A stretch of DNA of 64,000 bases from Richelia intracellularis HH01 (GCF_000350105.1 NZ_CAIY01000069.1:18976-82975); one strand, 5' to 3'; shown: positions 9,636 to 20,973, numbered from the stretch's first letter. The notes: generated by a model from the sequence alone, not told the origin. Numbers and translations are program-made.

Positions 9636-10603
9636 AATCTCTAGTTACAGGCGCTAATGGCTTCACTGGTTCTCACTTGGTACGAGCCTTGCATCAGCAG
9701 GGCAATACTGTAGTTGGTTTTGTGCGTCCTGAAAGTGATTTAGTGCGGATTAAAGATCTTCCAACACTATTATTTTATGGGGATATTGTTGATCAACAAG
9801 CATTGCGTCAAGCTATGGCAAATGTAGATATGGTATTTCATACAGCTGCCTATGTGGAACTAGGGTTGGTAGATCACCAGGAAATGGAACGGGTAAACGT
9901 ACAGGGAACTCAAGCCGTATTGGAAGTTGCTAGAGAAATGGGAATATCTAAGACGGTTTACTGTAGTACTATTGGAATATATGGTAATACTAAAGGTCAA
10001 ATTGTTGATGAAAATTTTCATAGGAGTCAGAAAGACTTTTCGTCTGCTTATGATATAACTAAATACAAAGCTCAGAAAATAGTAGATAAATTTGCTATTG
10101 ATGGCTTGCCTATAGTAAGTGTCATGCCTTCTGGAATACTTGGCGCAGATGATCCTCATTTTTCCCCTGCTTTAAAGTTATTTCTCAAAGGTTGGTTGAA
10201 ACTTTGGGTAGGTGGTGATCGTATAACAGGAATTGTTCATGTAGACGATTTAGTAGAAGCTATGATTCTAGCAGCAGAGAAAGGGAAAAACGGTGAGCAC
10301 TACATTATCTCTGCTGGTGAACTCCCTACTAGGGAAATATTTGCTATTCTTAGTCAAGAAACTGGTATAGATACCCCAATAGAGTTACCTGAGTACATAG
10401 TGAGGTGTGTGGGAAATATACTCAACCCTATTGGCAGAATCTTTAATTGGAATCCCCCTATTAGCAAAGAGAGGGTACATTATATTTATGAACGCTGCGT
10501 AAGAGTTTCAGGGGAAAAAGCCCGTAAGAACCTGGGATGGAATCCTCGTTCTACTCGGGAGACTTTATTAGATATTGTGGCCTTAATTAATTCAGGTATA
10601 TGA
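9632..10603 (+). CDS. Extended SDR / NAD-dependent epimerase-like reductase
   Basis: A 323-residue Rossmann-fold protein with the nucleotide-binding TGANGFTG (6-13), catalytic YDITK (Tyr140, Lys144) and a nearby Ser112. It resembles dihydroflavonol-reductase/HpnA-like extended SDRs. In bacterial sphingolipid pathways an SDR of this type (CerR) reduces the 3-oxo group of the ceramide, which fits the context. The start codon overlaps the stop of the upstream acyltransferase gene (ATGA at 9632-9635), which fixes the start. It is the last recognisable gene of the cluster; the next 850 bases are decayed. Confidence 0.85.
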   Translation: MKSLVTGANGFTGSHLVRALHQQGNTVVGFVRPESDLVRIKDLPTLLFYGDIVDQQALRQAMANVDMVFHTAAYVELGLVDHQEMERVNVQGTQAVLEVAREMGISKTVYCSTIGIYGNTKGQIVDENFHRSQKDFSSAYDITKYKAQKIVDKFAIDGLPIVSVMPSGILGADDPHFSPALKLFLKGWLKLWVGGDRITGIVHVDDLVEAMILAAEKGKNGEHYIISAGELPTREIFAILSQETGIDTPIELPEYIVRCVGNILNPIGRIFNWNPPISKERVHYIYERCVRVSGEKARKNLGWNPRSTRETLLDIVALINSGI

Positions 10604-11456
10604 TTCACATTGCCTGCTAGGTTTACTGGAAGTTCAAAAGAAATGTGGAAGAGAACATCGCGGGTAAGTGTTCAGTGAAAACGAATAGATTATTAATTTC
10701 CCAGCATAATCAAGTGATATCAATTTGGGTTTGTACTCTGTGTTTTAGCCCCTCCATTTATATATGACTCTACCTTACTGATTTTTATACTTGAAGGATA
10801 AATTCAGGAGTGGTAAGCAGTATGAATTTCCCTCTATAGTTTCTTATGGATTTTCTTCAGGCTTTTTTCTTAAAACTGAAAAGAAACTGGAGATAGTTCT
10901 GTTAGTAATTGGGGTGAAGTTTGTATCCAAAATAGTGTTTTACAGAACTACTTGGGTGTTTCATAAAAACATAATATTAGTTTCTATTACTGCAGGTACT
11001 ACAGATAGGGGATTAAATTTTAAGGAGTTTTATATACTACTCATCATAGTATTCATCTGCTTCACTTTTAGAACTACACAGCTAACGGGAATGTTCAACT
11101 AACTGGATAGGTTTTCCTATACTTGCTAAATAGTAATGTCTACCTTATTACAAGCTAATTGAGTGATTTTGATTTTTTTTAAGTTAAACTAGCAATTACT
11201 CTCCCTAGCAGTATTTTATAGATTGCATATTAGCATATTTAAAGTTTCTATGTAGTTCTCATAACTTAACATAATGAAATACATTGTGGTAAACCAATTA
11301 TTATGATATCAATCACCTTTAATAACTTTTCAAAAACACTCTTTGCTAGATTGTTCTCTAAACTTATTAATACAATATTTCAATAAAACTGGGTATAGCA
11401 ACCTTCATAGGGGTTATTATAACCCTAGTTTATCTAATCCTAGGGATTGTAATAAT
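10604..11456. other. Gap after the lipid-like cluster, no supported gene
   Basis: A 103-codon open frame begins at a TTG (10791) without a ribosome-binding site. It is rich in F, I and V and matches nothing I recognise, so it is not called. No terminator is obvious for either flanking gene. Confidence 0.4.
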
Positions 11457-12962
11457 CTATACTTTATTGTTTTCCAACATCAACTTATAACGCTTCATAT
11501 TTTCAGGTATTTTTATCGGGTAATCCCCTGTAAAGCAAGCGGAGCAAAAATCATTGCTGCTTTTTCCAGTGGTTTTTAGCATTCCCTCCCAACTTAAATA
11601 ATTTAGAGAATCTACTCCAATTTGCTCGGCTATTTCCTTTGTTGATTTGTTTGCTGCAATTAATTGGTCTTGAGTATCTGTATCAATACCATAAAAGCAC
11701 GGATGAGTTACAGGGGGTGAGGAAATTCGCATGTGAACTTCTATTGCACCTGCACTCCGTAGAGCTTTAACCAGCTTCCTACTAGTAGTACCTCGAACAA
11801 TAGAATCATCCACAATAATAATTCTCTTACCTTCTAACACATCTTTTAGGGGATTAAGTTTCATCCTAATTCCTGACTCTCGCATACTTTGTGTTGGCTG
11901 GATAAAGGTACGCCCTACATAACGATTCTTGATTATTCCTTCTGCATAGTGTATTTTAGAAACCTGGGAAAAACCAATAGCGGCTGGCACACCAGAATCT
12001 GGAATTCCAAATACAATATCTGCATCAACTTTTGATTCCACTGCCAATTCCCGACCCAGGCGTAACCTATAGGTATATAAGCTCTCATTATTCATCATGC
12101 TATCAGGACGAGCAAAGTAAATCATCTCAAATATACATAATTTATTTTGTGAATTCTGACTCCAGTTATATAGTGATAAGCCATCTTCTGTAATCCAAAC
12201 CAATTCTCCAGGTTTTACATCCTGTAAATACTTTGCACCAATAATATCTAAACCACAAGTCTCAGAAGCTAAAACATAACGAGTCGGATTACTATCTAAA
12301 GTACCAATTACCAAAGGGCGAATACCATAAGGGTCACGCACACCAATTACTCCTTCTGGAGTAGCAATTGCTAAACTAAAAGCACCTTGACATCTATGCA
12401 GGGCCTCAATTGTACCATTAAGCCAATCTGCACCATTGTTAACTGCTTCTGCAATTGCAAATATAATCATCTCTGAGTCTGTTGAAGTAACTAAATTGAA
12501 ATTGCTATTGACTAATTCATTACGTAACTTCCATGTATTGACTAAATTGCCATTATGTGAAAGTGCTACTTTTCCTAAACGGGTGTTAACAATAGATGGT
12601 TGGGCATTCGCTTTGCGACTAGAACCAGTGGTGGAATAGCGAGTATGGCCAATCGCCAATTTACCTGTTAGACCTTCTAAGATATCTTCGCTAAAAATTT
12701 GATTTACAAGGCCCATATCCTTATAAACATGTACTTCAGAGCCATCAAAGGTTGCTATTCCTGCTGATTCTTGGCCTCTATGCTGGAGAGCATATAATCC
12801 AAAATAAGTTAACTTGGCAACATCTTCCCCCGGTGCATAAATACCAAATACACCGCAGGCTTCTTTAGGTTTATCTGATTTATATTCAGAGCAGTTAATT
12901 GATTTATGCTCCTTTAGATTGTTCATATCTAAAGGAGCAGGACTATTAGGAATCATGCTCAC
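11457..12962 (-). CDS. purF: Amidophosphoribosyltransferase (glutamine PRPP amidotransferase)
   Basis: Catalyses the first committed step of purine synthesis, PRPP + Gln to phosphoribosylamine. The N-terminal Ntn glutaminase domain follows a short propeptide. Processing would expose the catalytic Cys in KEACGVFGIYAP at about residue 36, and RYSTTGSS and SHNGNLVN are conserved downstream. The C-terminal phosphoribosyltransferase domain has the PRPP loop RIIIVDDSIVRGTTS. Cysteines in the last 30 residues (FCSACFTG) fit the Fe-S type found in cyanobacteria and Bacillus. Start: GTG at 12962 has AGGAG 4 bases upstream; ATG two codons later (12956) is the alternative. It lies downstream of purL on the same strand but 1.7 kb away. 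Confidence 0.97.
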   Translation of the reverse strand: MSMIPNSPAPLDMNNLKEHKSINCSEYKSDKPKEACGVFGIYAPGEDVAKLTYFGLYALQHRGQESAGIATFDGSEVHVYKDMGLVNQIFSEDILEGLTGKLAIGHTRYSTTGSSRKANAQPSIVNTRLGKVALSHNGNLVNTWKLRNELVNSNFNLVTSTDSEMIIFAIAEAVNNGADWLNGTIEALHRCQGAFSLAIATPEGVIGVRDPYGIRPLVIGTLDSNPTRYVLASETCGLDIIGAKYLQDVKPGELVWITEDGLSLYNWSQNSQNKLCIFEMIYFARPDSMMNNESLYTYRLRLGRELAVESKVDADIVFGIPDSGVPAAIGFSQVSKIHYAEGIIKNRYVGRTFIQPTQSMRESGIRMKLNPLKDVLEGKRIIIVDDSIVRGTTSRKLVKALRSAGAIEVHMRISSPPVTHPCFYGIDTDTQDQLIAANKSTKEIAEQIGVDSLNYLSWEGMLKTTGKSSNDFCSACFTGDYPIKIPENMKRYKLMLENNKV

Positions 12963-14695
12963 CTTGCTCCTGGTTGACCTATCAAGCCACTGGGATTATG
13001 TCATAGACAGTTGCAGATTTCCTATTAAATCGCTAACCATCTACTTTAAAGACTACCCTACTTATGACAGAAAACGCTACTCATTGACATGAGAGAAATT
13101 TAATAGAAAGGGGAATTAATAGATGGTTTTTGTATTCACTCTATAATATTGTATACACACTCTATTAGTATTTTCTATTGCTCACCGCAAGGTCAATCAA
13201 GTCATTATAGAATTCCCCGGGATTTAAATTAAAATTCAGTAAGCCCGTTCTTTTGTTAAACCTATTAGACTTTTGTGCTGTAATAAAATCAAAGCTTAAT
13301 AACAGTTAGTAATCAAAATTCATAAAGAATACTCAACTCTATTCCAACAAGGTTAATTCACTATCAGAGCTAATCCTAGCAAAGATACTTTGTCTAAAAG
13401 TAAATAATTCTTATCAAAATATTCCATGAGTTATTTTTCTCGAAAATATTTGAGAATTCAGGTATTTTTTTACAAACCAAGCATTTTTATTTATATATAA
13501 TTATCAATAGATGGCAATTAGTATAATGATCAGTGATATCAATAGGGCTTATCTTAGTGGTATGATGCAATTCCTAGAGAGAAAACCTTTGAGTATGACT
13601 TTTAAGCAATTGATGTAGCTTTTGATATTTATCATATATCTTGATTGGGGCAGTGGGCTTTGAACGACTGCTTCTCTTGATAATTGGAATGACGTAAGTC
13701 TTCTCAATACTTACATTAAGAATAAAAAATTAAAATAAATACATTTTCTATTCCTCATACTTAAGTGCTTCTATTGGCTTTATATATATGTGTTAAATTA
13801 CCAATTACCTAATCATTAAAATGATTAATTAGTATCTTGATATAATCCTGTGCTGACTTATAGGGTTAATCAGGCCAGAATAAAAATCAGATTTCCCTTG
13901 TAATCCTATATTAAAGTTAAAAGAAATTAGCAGATTTTAATTTGAAAAATTATACTATTAAATAGTGCTGTGAATATCATAAACACTTTTATGATTTCTT
14001 TGTTTTTTTTGAGCCAGAATTAATTTTGATTAAAACCTTTTAAAAACTAGAATCTAGTCTGAAATATAAGTAACAATAGAGTAGTTATAAATCGAAATGT
14101 GGTTTTTGATTATGGTGAAAATATAAAACGAGGTATAAGAGATGATTTAGTCTTATTAATTATCTGTGTAGGCATCAGTCTTGATAGGATTTATTCACAC
14201 AATGTGAGATTTTTTTGATGCTAGAATATTCAAGCATTGATAATACCTGAAAGAACTGATGATTTTGTATTGCTAAAAAACTTCTAACCAATGTTAACTA
14301 GCACACTTACATCTTAATTCTGCTTAGGGTATGATATTTTGCTAACTAGTCTAGGACTATCAGTTATTACTCAAAACATCAGAAAAGTTTTGACATGTTA
14401 CTATTGTCTACATTATCTTCGGGTGATTGGCATAGTTTTTGCTTGTTATAGCTTTGCAAACATCATCTTAAAACCCTTGTAATTCTATCCTGTTAGTAGT
14501 AGTCCTGAGGACGTGGTGGAGTTATACTTGCAACAAGAAACAATGTAAACGAAAAAACATATTGATCATGAAGTCTGTCAGTAGAGCTTTAAGGGTTTGC
14601 CCTATTTTGACGTGTTTATATTCCAGGATCAGCAATTACTACTCCAGTGTTTGTTCAAGGTTTAGTATGCTGGTATCTTTTTATTTAGCAACCCT
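12963..14695. other. 1.7-kb decayed spacer between purL and purF
   Basis: No supported gene. In many cyanobacteria purL and purF are close neighbours, so this spacer is unusually long. A frame opening at ATG 13562-13564 continues for about 60 codons if a TAG and a TGA are ignored, but its protein character is weak and it is not called. A short stretch near 14500-14640 has higher GC than its surroundings and may be the remains of a gene. Confidence 0.4.
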
Positions 14696-17600
14696 TTACT
14701 TTCCAAAAAATCTAATAGCATTATAGTAGCTTTCACTCATTAACTCATAGTTAACATTAATAATACTTTGGTGGTCTATAGTCGAAATTTTTAATCCTTT
14801 TTCTTTACTCTCAACAGTACCCAACTTCTGCCAGACACCACATAAGTTTTCCTGTAGAAATATTTCCCAAGCTTCTTGTTCTGAGGGTACAACAGAAACA
14901 ATTATTCTTGCTCCCCCCTCTCCAAATAATAACTCATCCCACTGGAAATTTTCTGGCTGTTGGGAAGGCAAATTAAGAACAATAGTTGCACCCATCTCTC
15001 CACTCAGACAACATTCTGCTAAAGCCACAGCTAATCCACCCTCCGCACTATCATGAGCAGAATTTATCCAACTTTGACGAATACCAAAGCGACAGGCAGC
15101 TTGTACTCTCCGTTCCAAATCAAAGTCAACCTGTGGTGGTTTTCCTGCAACGGTTTTGTGGATAGTAGCTAAGTATTCTGATCCTCCCAGAGCTACTTGT
15201 GACTGGACGGGTAATCCTAATAAATAAATCTTGTCACCTTCATTTTTCCAACCTTGACTACAAATCTTATCTAAATTGGGGATTAAACCGACCATTCCAA
15301 CCACAGGAGTAGGATATATGGGTTTGGGATTACCTTGATCATCTAAAGTTTCGTTATAGAGGGAAACATTACCACCTGTTATAGGAGTCGATAATTCTCG
15401 ACAGCCTTCTGATAGACCCCTACAAGCTTCTGCAATTTGCCAGTAGCCAATTGGTTTTTCCGGACTACCAAAATTCAAGTTATCAGTTACAGCTAGAGGT
15501 TCTGCTCCTACACAAGATAAATTTCGAGCTGCCTCCGCTACCACGGCTTTTGCACCTTCATAGGGGTTAAGATAAACATAACGGGGATTACAATCCACTG
15601 TAGCCGCTATACCAGTTTTAAAATCAGAATTTCCATCATGCTTTTCTAGAGGACGCAAGCGAACTACTGCAGCATCTGCTTCCCCAGGTAAAATCACAGT
15701 ATTATTTTGTACTTGATGATCATATTGTCGATATATTGAACGTTTAGAAGCAATATTAGGTGTAGCAAGTAAATTTAAGAGAATATCTTGCCAGGTTTGT
15801 GCTTGTCCTACAACTTCAATACCATTAATGCTACGACCTTTTAAACATTCTGCTGTCCATTCCCAAGCTTTCTGAACATATGCTGGGGGCTCGGATAAAA
15901 TTTTCCTCTCATACAATGGGGTGTCCTTAGTCAAAGCCATAGCTGGTACTTCTGCTGCTACCTCTCCTTGGAATAATATACGAACTATAGGCTCCTTAAT
16001 TATCTCTCCAGCCACAACAGCATTTAAACTCCAACGCTTGAAGATATCAATCACTTCTTGCTCTCTACCCTTATGTACCACAAACAACATTCGTTCCTGT
16101 GACTCGGATAGCAAGTATTCATAGGGAGTCATACCATACTCCCGTGTGGGTATTTTATCTAAATCTAACTCAATACCTACACCACCATTTGCAGCCATTT
16201 CTGAGGTAGAACAAGTCAGTCCAGCTGCACCCATATCCTGTGCAGCAATGACTGCATCAGTTTGAAAAGCTTCTAAACAGGCTTCAATTAAAGACTTTTC
16301 TACAAAAGGATCACCCACTTGCACAGCTGGACGGTCATCTAATGAAACACCACTAATTTCTGCACTAGCAAAGCTTGCACCCTTCATACCATCTCTTCCT
16401 GTAGTTGAACCTACATATAATACAGGGTTGCCAATCCCTACAGCTCCAGATTTGATTATTTTGGGAGTTTCCATTAAGCCTAATGCCATAACATTAACTA
16501 GGGGGTTATTGGAATAGGAGGAATCAAAATATACTTCACCCCCAATAGTCGGTACTCCAACACAATTGTGGGTAATAATGCCAGAAGTTGTTGCAAATAG
16601 ATGTGTATTGTCGACTTCTACATCGTAGACATTACATTCACCAACATTTTGAACTTCGATACTTGTGATTCTCACTAAACCAATGTCGCCTGAGTCTTGA
16701 GCAGAATCTGGTAAAAAATATTTTGTACCTTTATCCTGCCTTAAAACAGTGGTTAGTTTTAAATTATGTTCTTGACTAAAAACTTCTGATAAAGGTTTGA
16801 CTACAACAGAATCATTAACTTCCAGGCGCCATAGTAGTGTATGTTGATTACCTTCTATTTCTGTTGATTCTGGATACTGGCAAATATATGGGAGCAATCC
16901 TTGGTTTTGAATCAATGCCACTGTTTGATCAAACAGCCTACGACTAGATGTTTCAAAGGTAATTTCGGGATTATAATTATGAAGTTCAGTTGTTAGCAAA
17001 CTGTCAACTCGCAATAATACTTTTAAGACTTCATACTGCAAATCTGTAGACCATCGCAAAACAAAACTAGGAATAGCCTTATTACTAGGCATATCGCCAC
17101 ATTGCCAAACATTTTTTAAGATATGCCCAAATAGCCAAGAAGTAACATAAACAGCAATGGTAGCAGTAAGATTTTCGATATAGGGATGAAAACCCAAATT
17201 TTTAAGTCCTTTTACTACATCATTTACATATTCCTGTTCATGAAGAGCAAACATGAAGATGATTTTATAGGTATTGCCCTCCGGCAATATACGACCTTTT
17301 GATAAGTAGTAACCAATTAAGCGGGCAAATTCTACATCTGCTTGGATTACTGCTTTCATTTCACTTTCCTCTCCACAATGGGATAGGTAAATTTGACTTC
17401 GTGAAATATTGATCAGTGTTTCTAAATTAAAAAAATATTTAAGAGGAAATTGACCAGTTTTCAAGTACTGGTGACGCCTAGCTATATTTGTTTCTAGTAA
17501 TCGAAAAGCTAAACCTACAACATCTGTGGGTTGCCAATTCTTTGGTAAATGTACATCAATATTGACATAGTCTTTTATATCCAAAATTCTAAGCAAATCA

Positions 17601-18460
17601 AGTGTTAGGACATCTTCTGATATTTCCGGTAGAGAAACAAGTATTGGCAGTTTTTGGCCAACTTTTAGGCATTGTGCAGGATAAATATCCCAATTACCAT
17701 TTTCTCTTACTAACATGGGATGATCTGGGGTGACAGTGAGATTACGCCCCAGAGAAGTACAAATTTTAATTAGTATTTTTGTTTTACGTTTAAATAAACG
17801 TCTTACTCGTTGCCAGCAACTGGAGCTACTATCCGGACAGACAGAAAGTGTTTTAACTGCTGCTGTATCTTCTAGCTCTAATGTTGAGCAATTACCATGA
17901 AGCCGGGATTCAACAAAATTACCAATAGTATCAAAATTTACACCATTCTCATCCTGCCAAACAAATGTCTCACTTCCCAATAAACAGTTACCATAGTGGC
18001 TTATTCCTGCTACAACACCGCTGAGCAACCTGTGTGTTTTTGTATCATGCATATCGCCAAAACGTAGAGAATTGAGTAACGCAATGGGACGAGCACCCAT
18101 AGTGAAAATATCTCTGAGAATACCGCCAACTCCAGTTGCTGCGCCCTGAAATGGCTCTACTGCAGAGGGGTGATTGTGAGATTCAATCTTAAAAGCCAGT
18201 CTTAATCCATCCCCCAAGTCTACAACGCCTGAATTCTCCCCTGGCCCTACAAGAATTCGATCTCCTGTAGTGGGAAATTGACTTAGTAAAGTTCGGGAGT
18301 TTTTATAACAGCAATGTTCTGACCACATCACCCCAAACATACCCAGTTCTGCCTTATTAGGATGACGCTTTAATCTTTTGACTATTTCGTCGTACTCTTG
18401 GGGCTTAATACCTTCTGCAGCTATTTCTGCAGGAGAAAAATGTGTTTCGGAAGGATTCAT
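14696..18460 (-). CDS. purL: Phosphoribosylformylglycinamidine synthase II (PurL) with an in-frame intein
   Basis: Converts FGAR to FGAM with ATP and ammonia in purine synthesis. The host protein is about 780 residues once the 474-residue insert (16565-17986) is removed, normal for small PurL. Conserved segments include [55 protein letters not shown] and, after the insert, [10 protein letters not shown] and the tandem second half with DSAEGG. The joined sequence across the insert reads [16 protein letters not shown], as in uninterrupted PurL. The ATG at 18460 ([17 protein letters not shown], with AAGGA upstream) is preferred over an ATG 13 codons earlier at 18499, which has no ribosome-binding site. 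Active PurL should require protein splicing. Confidence 0.97.
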   Translation of the reverse strand: MNPSETHFSPAEIAAEGIKPQEYDEIVKRLKRHPNKAELGMFGVMWSEHCCYKNSRTLLSQFPTTGDRILVGPGENSGVVDLGDGLRLAFKIESHNHPSAVEPFQGAATGVGGILRDIFTMGARPIALLNSLRFGDMHDTKTHRLLSGVVAGISHYGNCLLGSETFVWQDENGVNFDTIGNFVESRLHGNCSTLELEDTAAVKTLSVCPDSSSSCWQRVRRLFKRKTKILIKICTSLGRNLTVTPDHPMLVRENGNWDIYPAQCLKVGQKLPILVSLPEISEDVLTLDLLRILDIKDYVNIDVHLPKNWQPTDVVGLAFRLLETNIARRHQYLKTGQFPLKYFFNLETLINISRSQIYLSHCGEESEMKAVIQADVEFARLIGYYLSKGRILPEGNTYKIIFMFALHEQEYVNDVVKGLKNLGFHPYIENLTATIAVYVTSWLFGHILKNVWQCGDMPSNKAIPSFVLRWSTDLQYEVLKVLLRVDSLLTTELHNYNPEITFETSSRRLFDQTVALIQNQGLLPYICQYPESTEIEGNQHTLLWRLEVNDSVVVKPLSEVFSQEHNLKLTTVLRQDKGTKYFLPDSAQDSGDIGLVRITSIEVQNVGECNVYDVEVDNTHLFATTSGIITHNCVGVPTIGGEVYFDSSYSNNPLVNVMALGLMETPKIIKSGAVGIGNPVLYVGSTTGRDGMKGASFASAEISGVSLDDRPAVQVGDPFVEKSLIEACLEAFQTDAVIAAQDMGAAGLTCSTSEMAANGGVGIELDLDKIPTREYGMTPYEYLLSESQERMLFVVHKGREQEVIDIFKRWSLNAVVAGEIIKEPIVRILFQGEVAAEVPAMALTKDTPLYERKILSEPPAYVQKAWEWTAECLKGRSINGIEVVGQAQTWQDILLNLLATPNIASKRSIYRQYDHQVQNNTVILPGEADAAVVRLRPLEKHDGNSDFKTGIAATVDCNPRYVYLNPYEGAKAVVAEAARNLSCVGAEPLAVTDNLNFGSPEKPIGYWQIAEACRGLSEGCRELSTPITGGNVSLYNETLDDQGNPKPIYPTPVVGMVGLIPNLDKICSQGWKNEGDKIYLLGLPVQSQVALGGSEYLATIHKTVAGKPPQVDFDLERRVQAACRFGIRQSWINSAHDSAEGGLAVALAECCLSGEMGATIVLNLPSQQPENFQWDELLFGEGGARIIVSVVPSEQEAWEIFLQENLCGVWQKLGTVESKEKGLKISTIDHQSIINVNYELMSESYYNAIRFFGK
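16565..17986 (-). mobile_element. PurL intein (474 residues) with a degenerate LAGLIDADG endonuclease domain
   Basis: Self-splicing protein element inside purL. N-terminal block A begins with Cys1 ([10 protein letters not shown]). Block B is [11 protein letters not shown] (83-93) with the expected T-x-x-H. C-terminal block F is [17 protein letters not shown] (451-467) and block G is GIITHN followed by the +1 Cys of the extein, so all canonical splicing residues (Cys1, block-B His, penultimate His, terminal Asn, Cys+1) are present. The centre resembles a two-motif homing endonuclease: [12 protein letters not shown] (222-233) and [15 protein letters not shown] (316-330). In motif 1 the usual acidic residue is replaced by Lys230, so DNA cleavage is probably lost while splicing is kept. 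Confidence 0.93.
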
Positions 18461-19246
18461 ATAATTGATTTTCCTTTTGCTCCAATCAATATATTGCATA
18501 CGATTTGGGACTTAACTTTGAGCCTATTAGAATAGGACTAGATACTTGACCAGTTGTGGGTAATTTTATATTGATTTAATCATTTAAAAATATATTTTAT
18601 CTATAAAGCACGGAGGTTATGACCACCTCTAGAACAAATATCTTGAGATTCGTATACAATTAATTATGTATTTGTAAAATTTCTTGATAAAATTACTTAG
18701 TAATAGATTACTTAGCTTCATAAAATTATAAAGTATAGAGTGAATCTCAAATATCCCTAATACTCCATAAATTTTGGTGTCTGTGTCTCAAGATATAATC
18801 ATATCCTAATTAAGCTTGTTTTAAAGCCAAATTTAAACCTCAAATTTGATAATAAAGTTTTTTTATCATGAGGAATTTATAATAGTTATATTCTAGCTTG
18901 GCAGTTTTTTGTAATGTTGATCAGTACTTAAATATTCAGAGGAAAAGTAATTCCTTTGAATAATCATAAAATTGAATTTATAGAGACCCCTTTTTCTATC
19001 TCCTGGAATATTTATTCTCAAGATATTATTGGCAAAGTCTGTAAAAGATCAGCATCTATAATAGATAATGCTTATGTTGGCAAATAATACCGAATTTTAA
19101 CAGCAGTTGGAGTTATCTTACATAGTTTAAAGAGGCTATTATAGTCAATTTTATGCTTGAAAAGCATAGGCAGTAACAACGGTATTGTAAATCTTTTTAT
19201 AAGATGAATTAATTACCTTATTGAATAATATTTTAATAAATATTAT
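18461..19246. other. Gap upstream of purL, no supported gene
   Basis: AT-rich and stop-dense. A frame around 18950-19200 on the plus strand reads moderately protein-like if one TAA and one TAG are ignored, but it is too weak to call. The purL promoter should lie at the low-coordinate end. Confidence 0.35.
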
Positions 19247-19594
19247 TTATTCTATATTGGGGTATTTTTTTAAATTTCTAGGAGATTTTTCCTTCGGTAT
19301 GGTTAATATTGGCAATTTAGAGGGAGAACTTATTGGTTGAGAGGGTAAATAATATTGTTGTTGCTGTGCTACAGACTTTTCAGTCTTTGACTGAAGCCGT
19401 TGATTATGTGACCATAACCGCCACAGTAAGGCTATACTTGTTATACCTATTGTACTTAGGCCAATACTAAATAAAGACCAACTATCATTGAATCCACCTA
19501 TGATTGTATCAACTATACCTATAGTTATGAGGGCACTAATTAGAGGCTCCCTGCGGTAGCTTAATTTTAAGAAACGAGGCAATACAGCATTCAT
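19247..19594 (-). CDS. Conserved cyanobacterial small membrane protein, unknown function
   Basis: A 115-residue protein beginning MNAVLPRFLKLSYRREP, with two likely membrane segments (about 18-35 and 40-58: ALITIGIVDTIIGG and LFSIGLSTIGITSIALLW), then a polar, Gln-, Ser- and Pro-rich cytoplasmic tail. It looks like an orphan family found in heterocyst-forming cyanobacteria. The function is unknown. It stands alone between purL and the Hlip gene. Confidence 0.75.
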   Translation of the reverse strand: MNAVLPRFLKLSYRREPLISALITIGIVDTIIGGFNDSWSLFSIGLSTIGITSIALLWRLWSHNQRLQSKTEKSVAQQQQYYLPSQPISSPSKLPILTIPKEKSPRNLKKYPNIE

Positions 19595-19960
19595 AAGAAC
19601 TTAATTTTAGTTTATTTTCTATTTCTTTACACACAAGTTTAGTGATAACACTTCAATCACGTTTAACATAGTCTGATTTAAGCTTTATTATATGATAATA
19701 GTCTCCACCTTCTAGGGATAAAAGTTATGTATGAGACTTAAACGAGGATCGGTTTACCGTATTTCTGAAATTATGACGTAAATAAGAAATAAGGGAAATA
19801 AGGAAAAATAATTATTACCACAAAGTTATAAGAGTCTATCTTAAATTGGACAGTTACCATAAAAATAAAGTTGAGTAGGGAATATACAAATAAAAGAAAA
19901 CCTTGTGAGGAATTTTCTCCATTTTTATATTCCCTACCTGGCATATATTAGGTCAGTTGT
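19595..19960. other. Gap containing a long-loop inverted repeat
   Basis: No gene seen. GTAGGGAATATA (19875-19886) and its perfect complement (19926-19937) form a 12-bp stem with a 39-base loop just downstream of the minus-strand Hlip gene. It may contribute to termination but has no clear T-tract in that direction. Confidence 0.4.
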
Positions 19961-20134
19961 TTATTTCAAGCCCAACCACGATAATATCCCCTGATCAGTG
20001 ATATATTCGATAACCACTAATAAAAGGAAACCAATCATTGCAGCTCTGCCATTTAGACGTTCTGCATATTCGTTAAATCCGAACTTGGGTTCTTCAATTT
20101 TGGGGGTAACACTCGGTTTTGTTTCACTAATCAT
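19961..20134 (-). CDS. High-light-inducible protein (Hlip / one-helix CAB-like protein)
   Basis: A 57-residue thylakoid protein of the Hlip/SCP family, which binds chlorophyll and carotenoid and protects photosystem II assembly and chlorophyll pools under excess light. The signature FNEYAERLNGRAAMIGFLLLVVIEY is visible in order: the E-x2-NGR-AAMIGF chlorophyll-binding helix, followed by the short tail ITDQGILSWLGLK. The ATG (20132-20134) has AGGAG 7 bases upstream. The length is typical of a free Hlip rather than a C-terminal fusion to ferrochelatase. Confidence 0.93.
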   Translation of the reverse strand: MISETKPSVTPKIEEPKFGFNEYAERLNGRAAMIGFLLLVVIEYITDQGILSWLGLK

Positions 20135-20973
20135 TTGTTAAACTCCTGCTATGTCAAGGTAAGTGTGAGTGTTTTTTCATTAGTCTGCACTCATATCTCA
20201 TACAAAAAGTAACTATTCTTTATTTATTTTATAAATAATTAAGGTTTAGTCAAAGATGGAAAATTATCAGAAAGCACTGCAGAGGAAGTTACTTAAATAA
20301 TTTACAGTCACAATATACGATCACATAAGTATAACTGTAAAAACAATAAATTGAAGTATTGATAGCAAGCATTATTATTGTGTATTAACATCATAATAAA
20401 CAGATGAAGCTTACTTCAAAGTCAGACATATGAATAGTTAATTGCCTAAATAGGTTAAATCCCTGAAGTTAATCCATGAGGGTGTTGATACTAAGCTGAT
20501 ATGGAAGTCAATATATATTATTTGTTAATGAGGGTGATGCCATCTCCTATTGGCTTTAAATTTTGTCTGTACAATATTGCATTTGGTAGAACCATTATCA
20601 ATTCTTCAGTATATAAATCACGAGTGATTTTAGCGTGTAAATTCTTTAAGAACATGAGACATATGGTAGGGAGTATATTCAATATCAAAGTAGGAGAAAT
20701 AGTAAGCTTAGTTAACCATGCATATTGTATTATGGATGAAAACTATGGATTGATCAGGTCTTTTTTACAAGTTGATTGAGGTTTGATGAAGACTTTATGT
20801 TAACTTCACAGCGTAAAATACGCTTCACAAGAAAAATACTATTGAATCAGCCCTGGATTATTGTACCTACTATATATCTCCATCATTGATATAACCAAAA
20901 AAGCCGCCTCCATGAGAGAAGACAGCCATTATTGATTTTCAGTCTGGGTAAAATAACTGCAGTGCAAATTATT
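20135..20973. other. Gap between groEL and the Hlip gene
   Basis: A 92-codon frame (20501-20779, plus) has no convincing ribosome-binding site or recognisable family and is not called. The opposite strand over the same stretch also reads open for about 60 codons, ending near 20517, again unrecognised. One of the two may be a gene remnant. No clean terminator stem is seen after groEL. Confidence 0.35.

Noticed and set aside
10791..11102. 103-codon open frame after the SDR gene
   Set aside because: Starts at TTG without a ribosome-binding site. Composition is typical of AT-rich chance frames and no family is recognisable.
11343..11579. Plus-strand frame overlapping the end of purF
   Set aside because: Antisense shadow of purF, whose motifs are unambiguous.
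20501..20779. 92-codon open frame between groEL and the Hlip gene
   Set aside because: No convincing start signal or homology pattern, and the opposite strand is also partly open.
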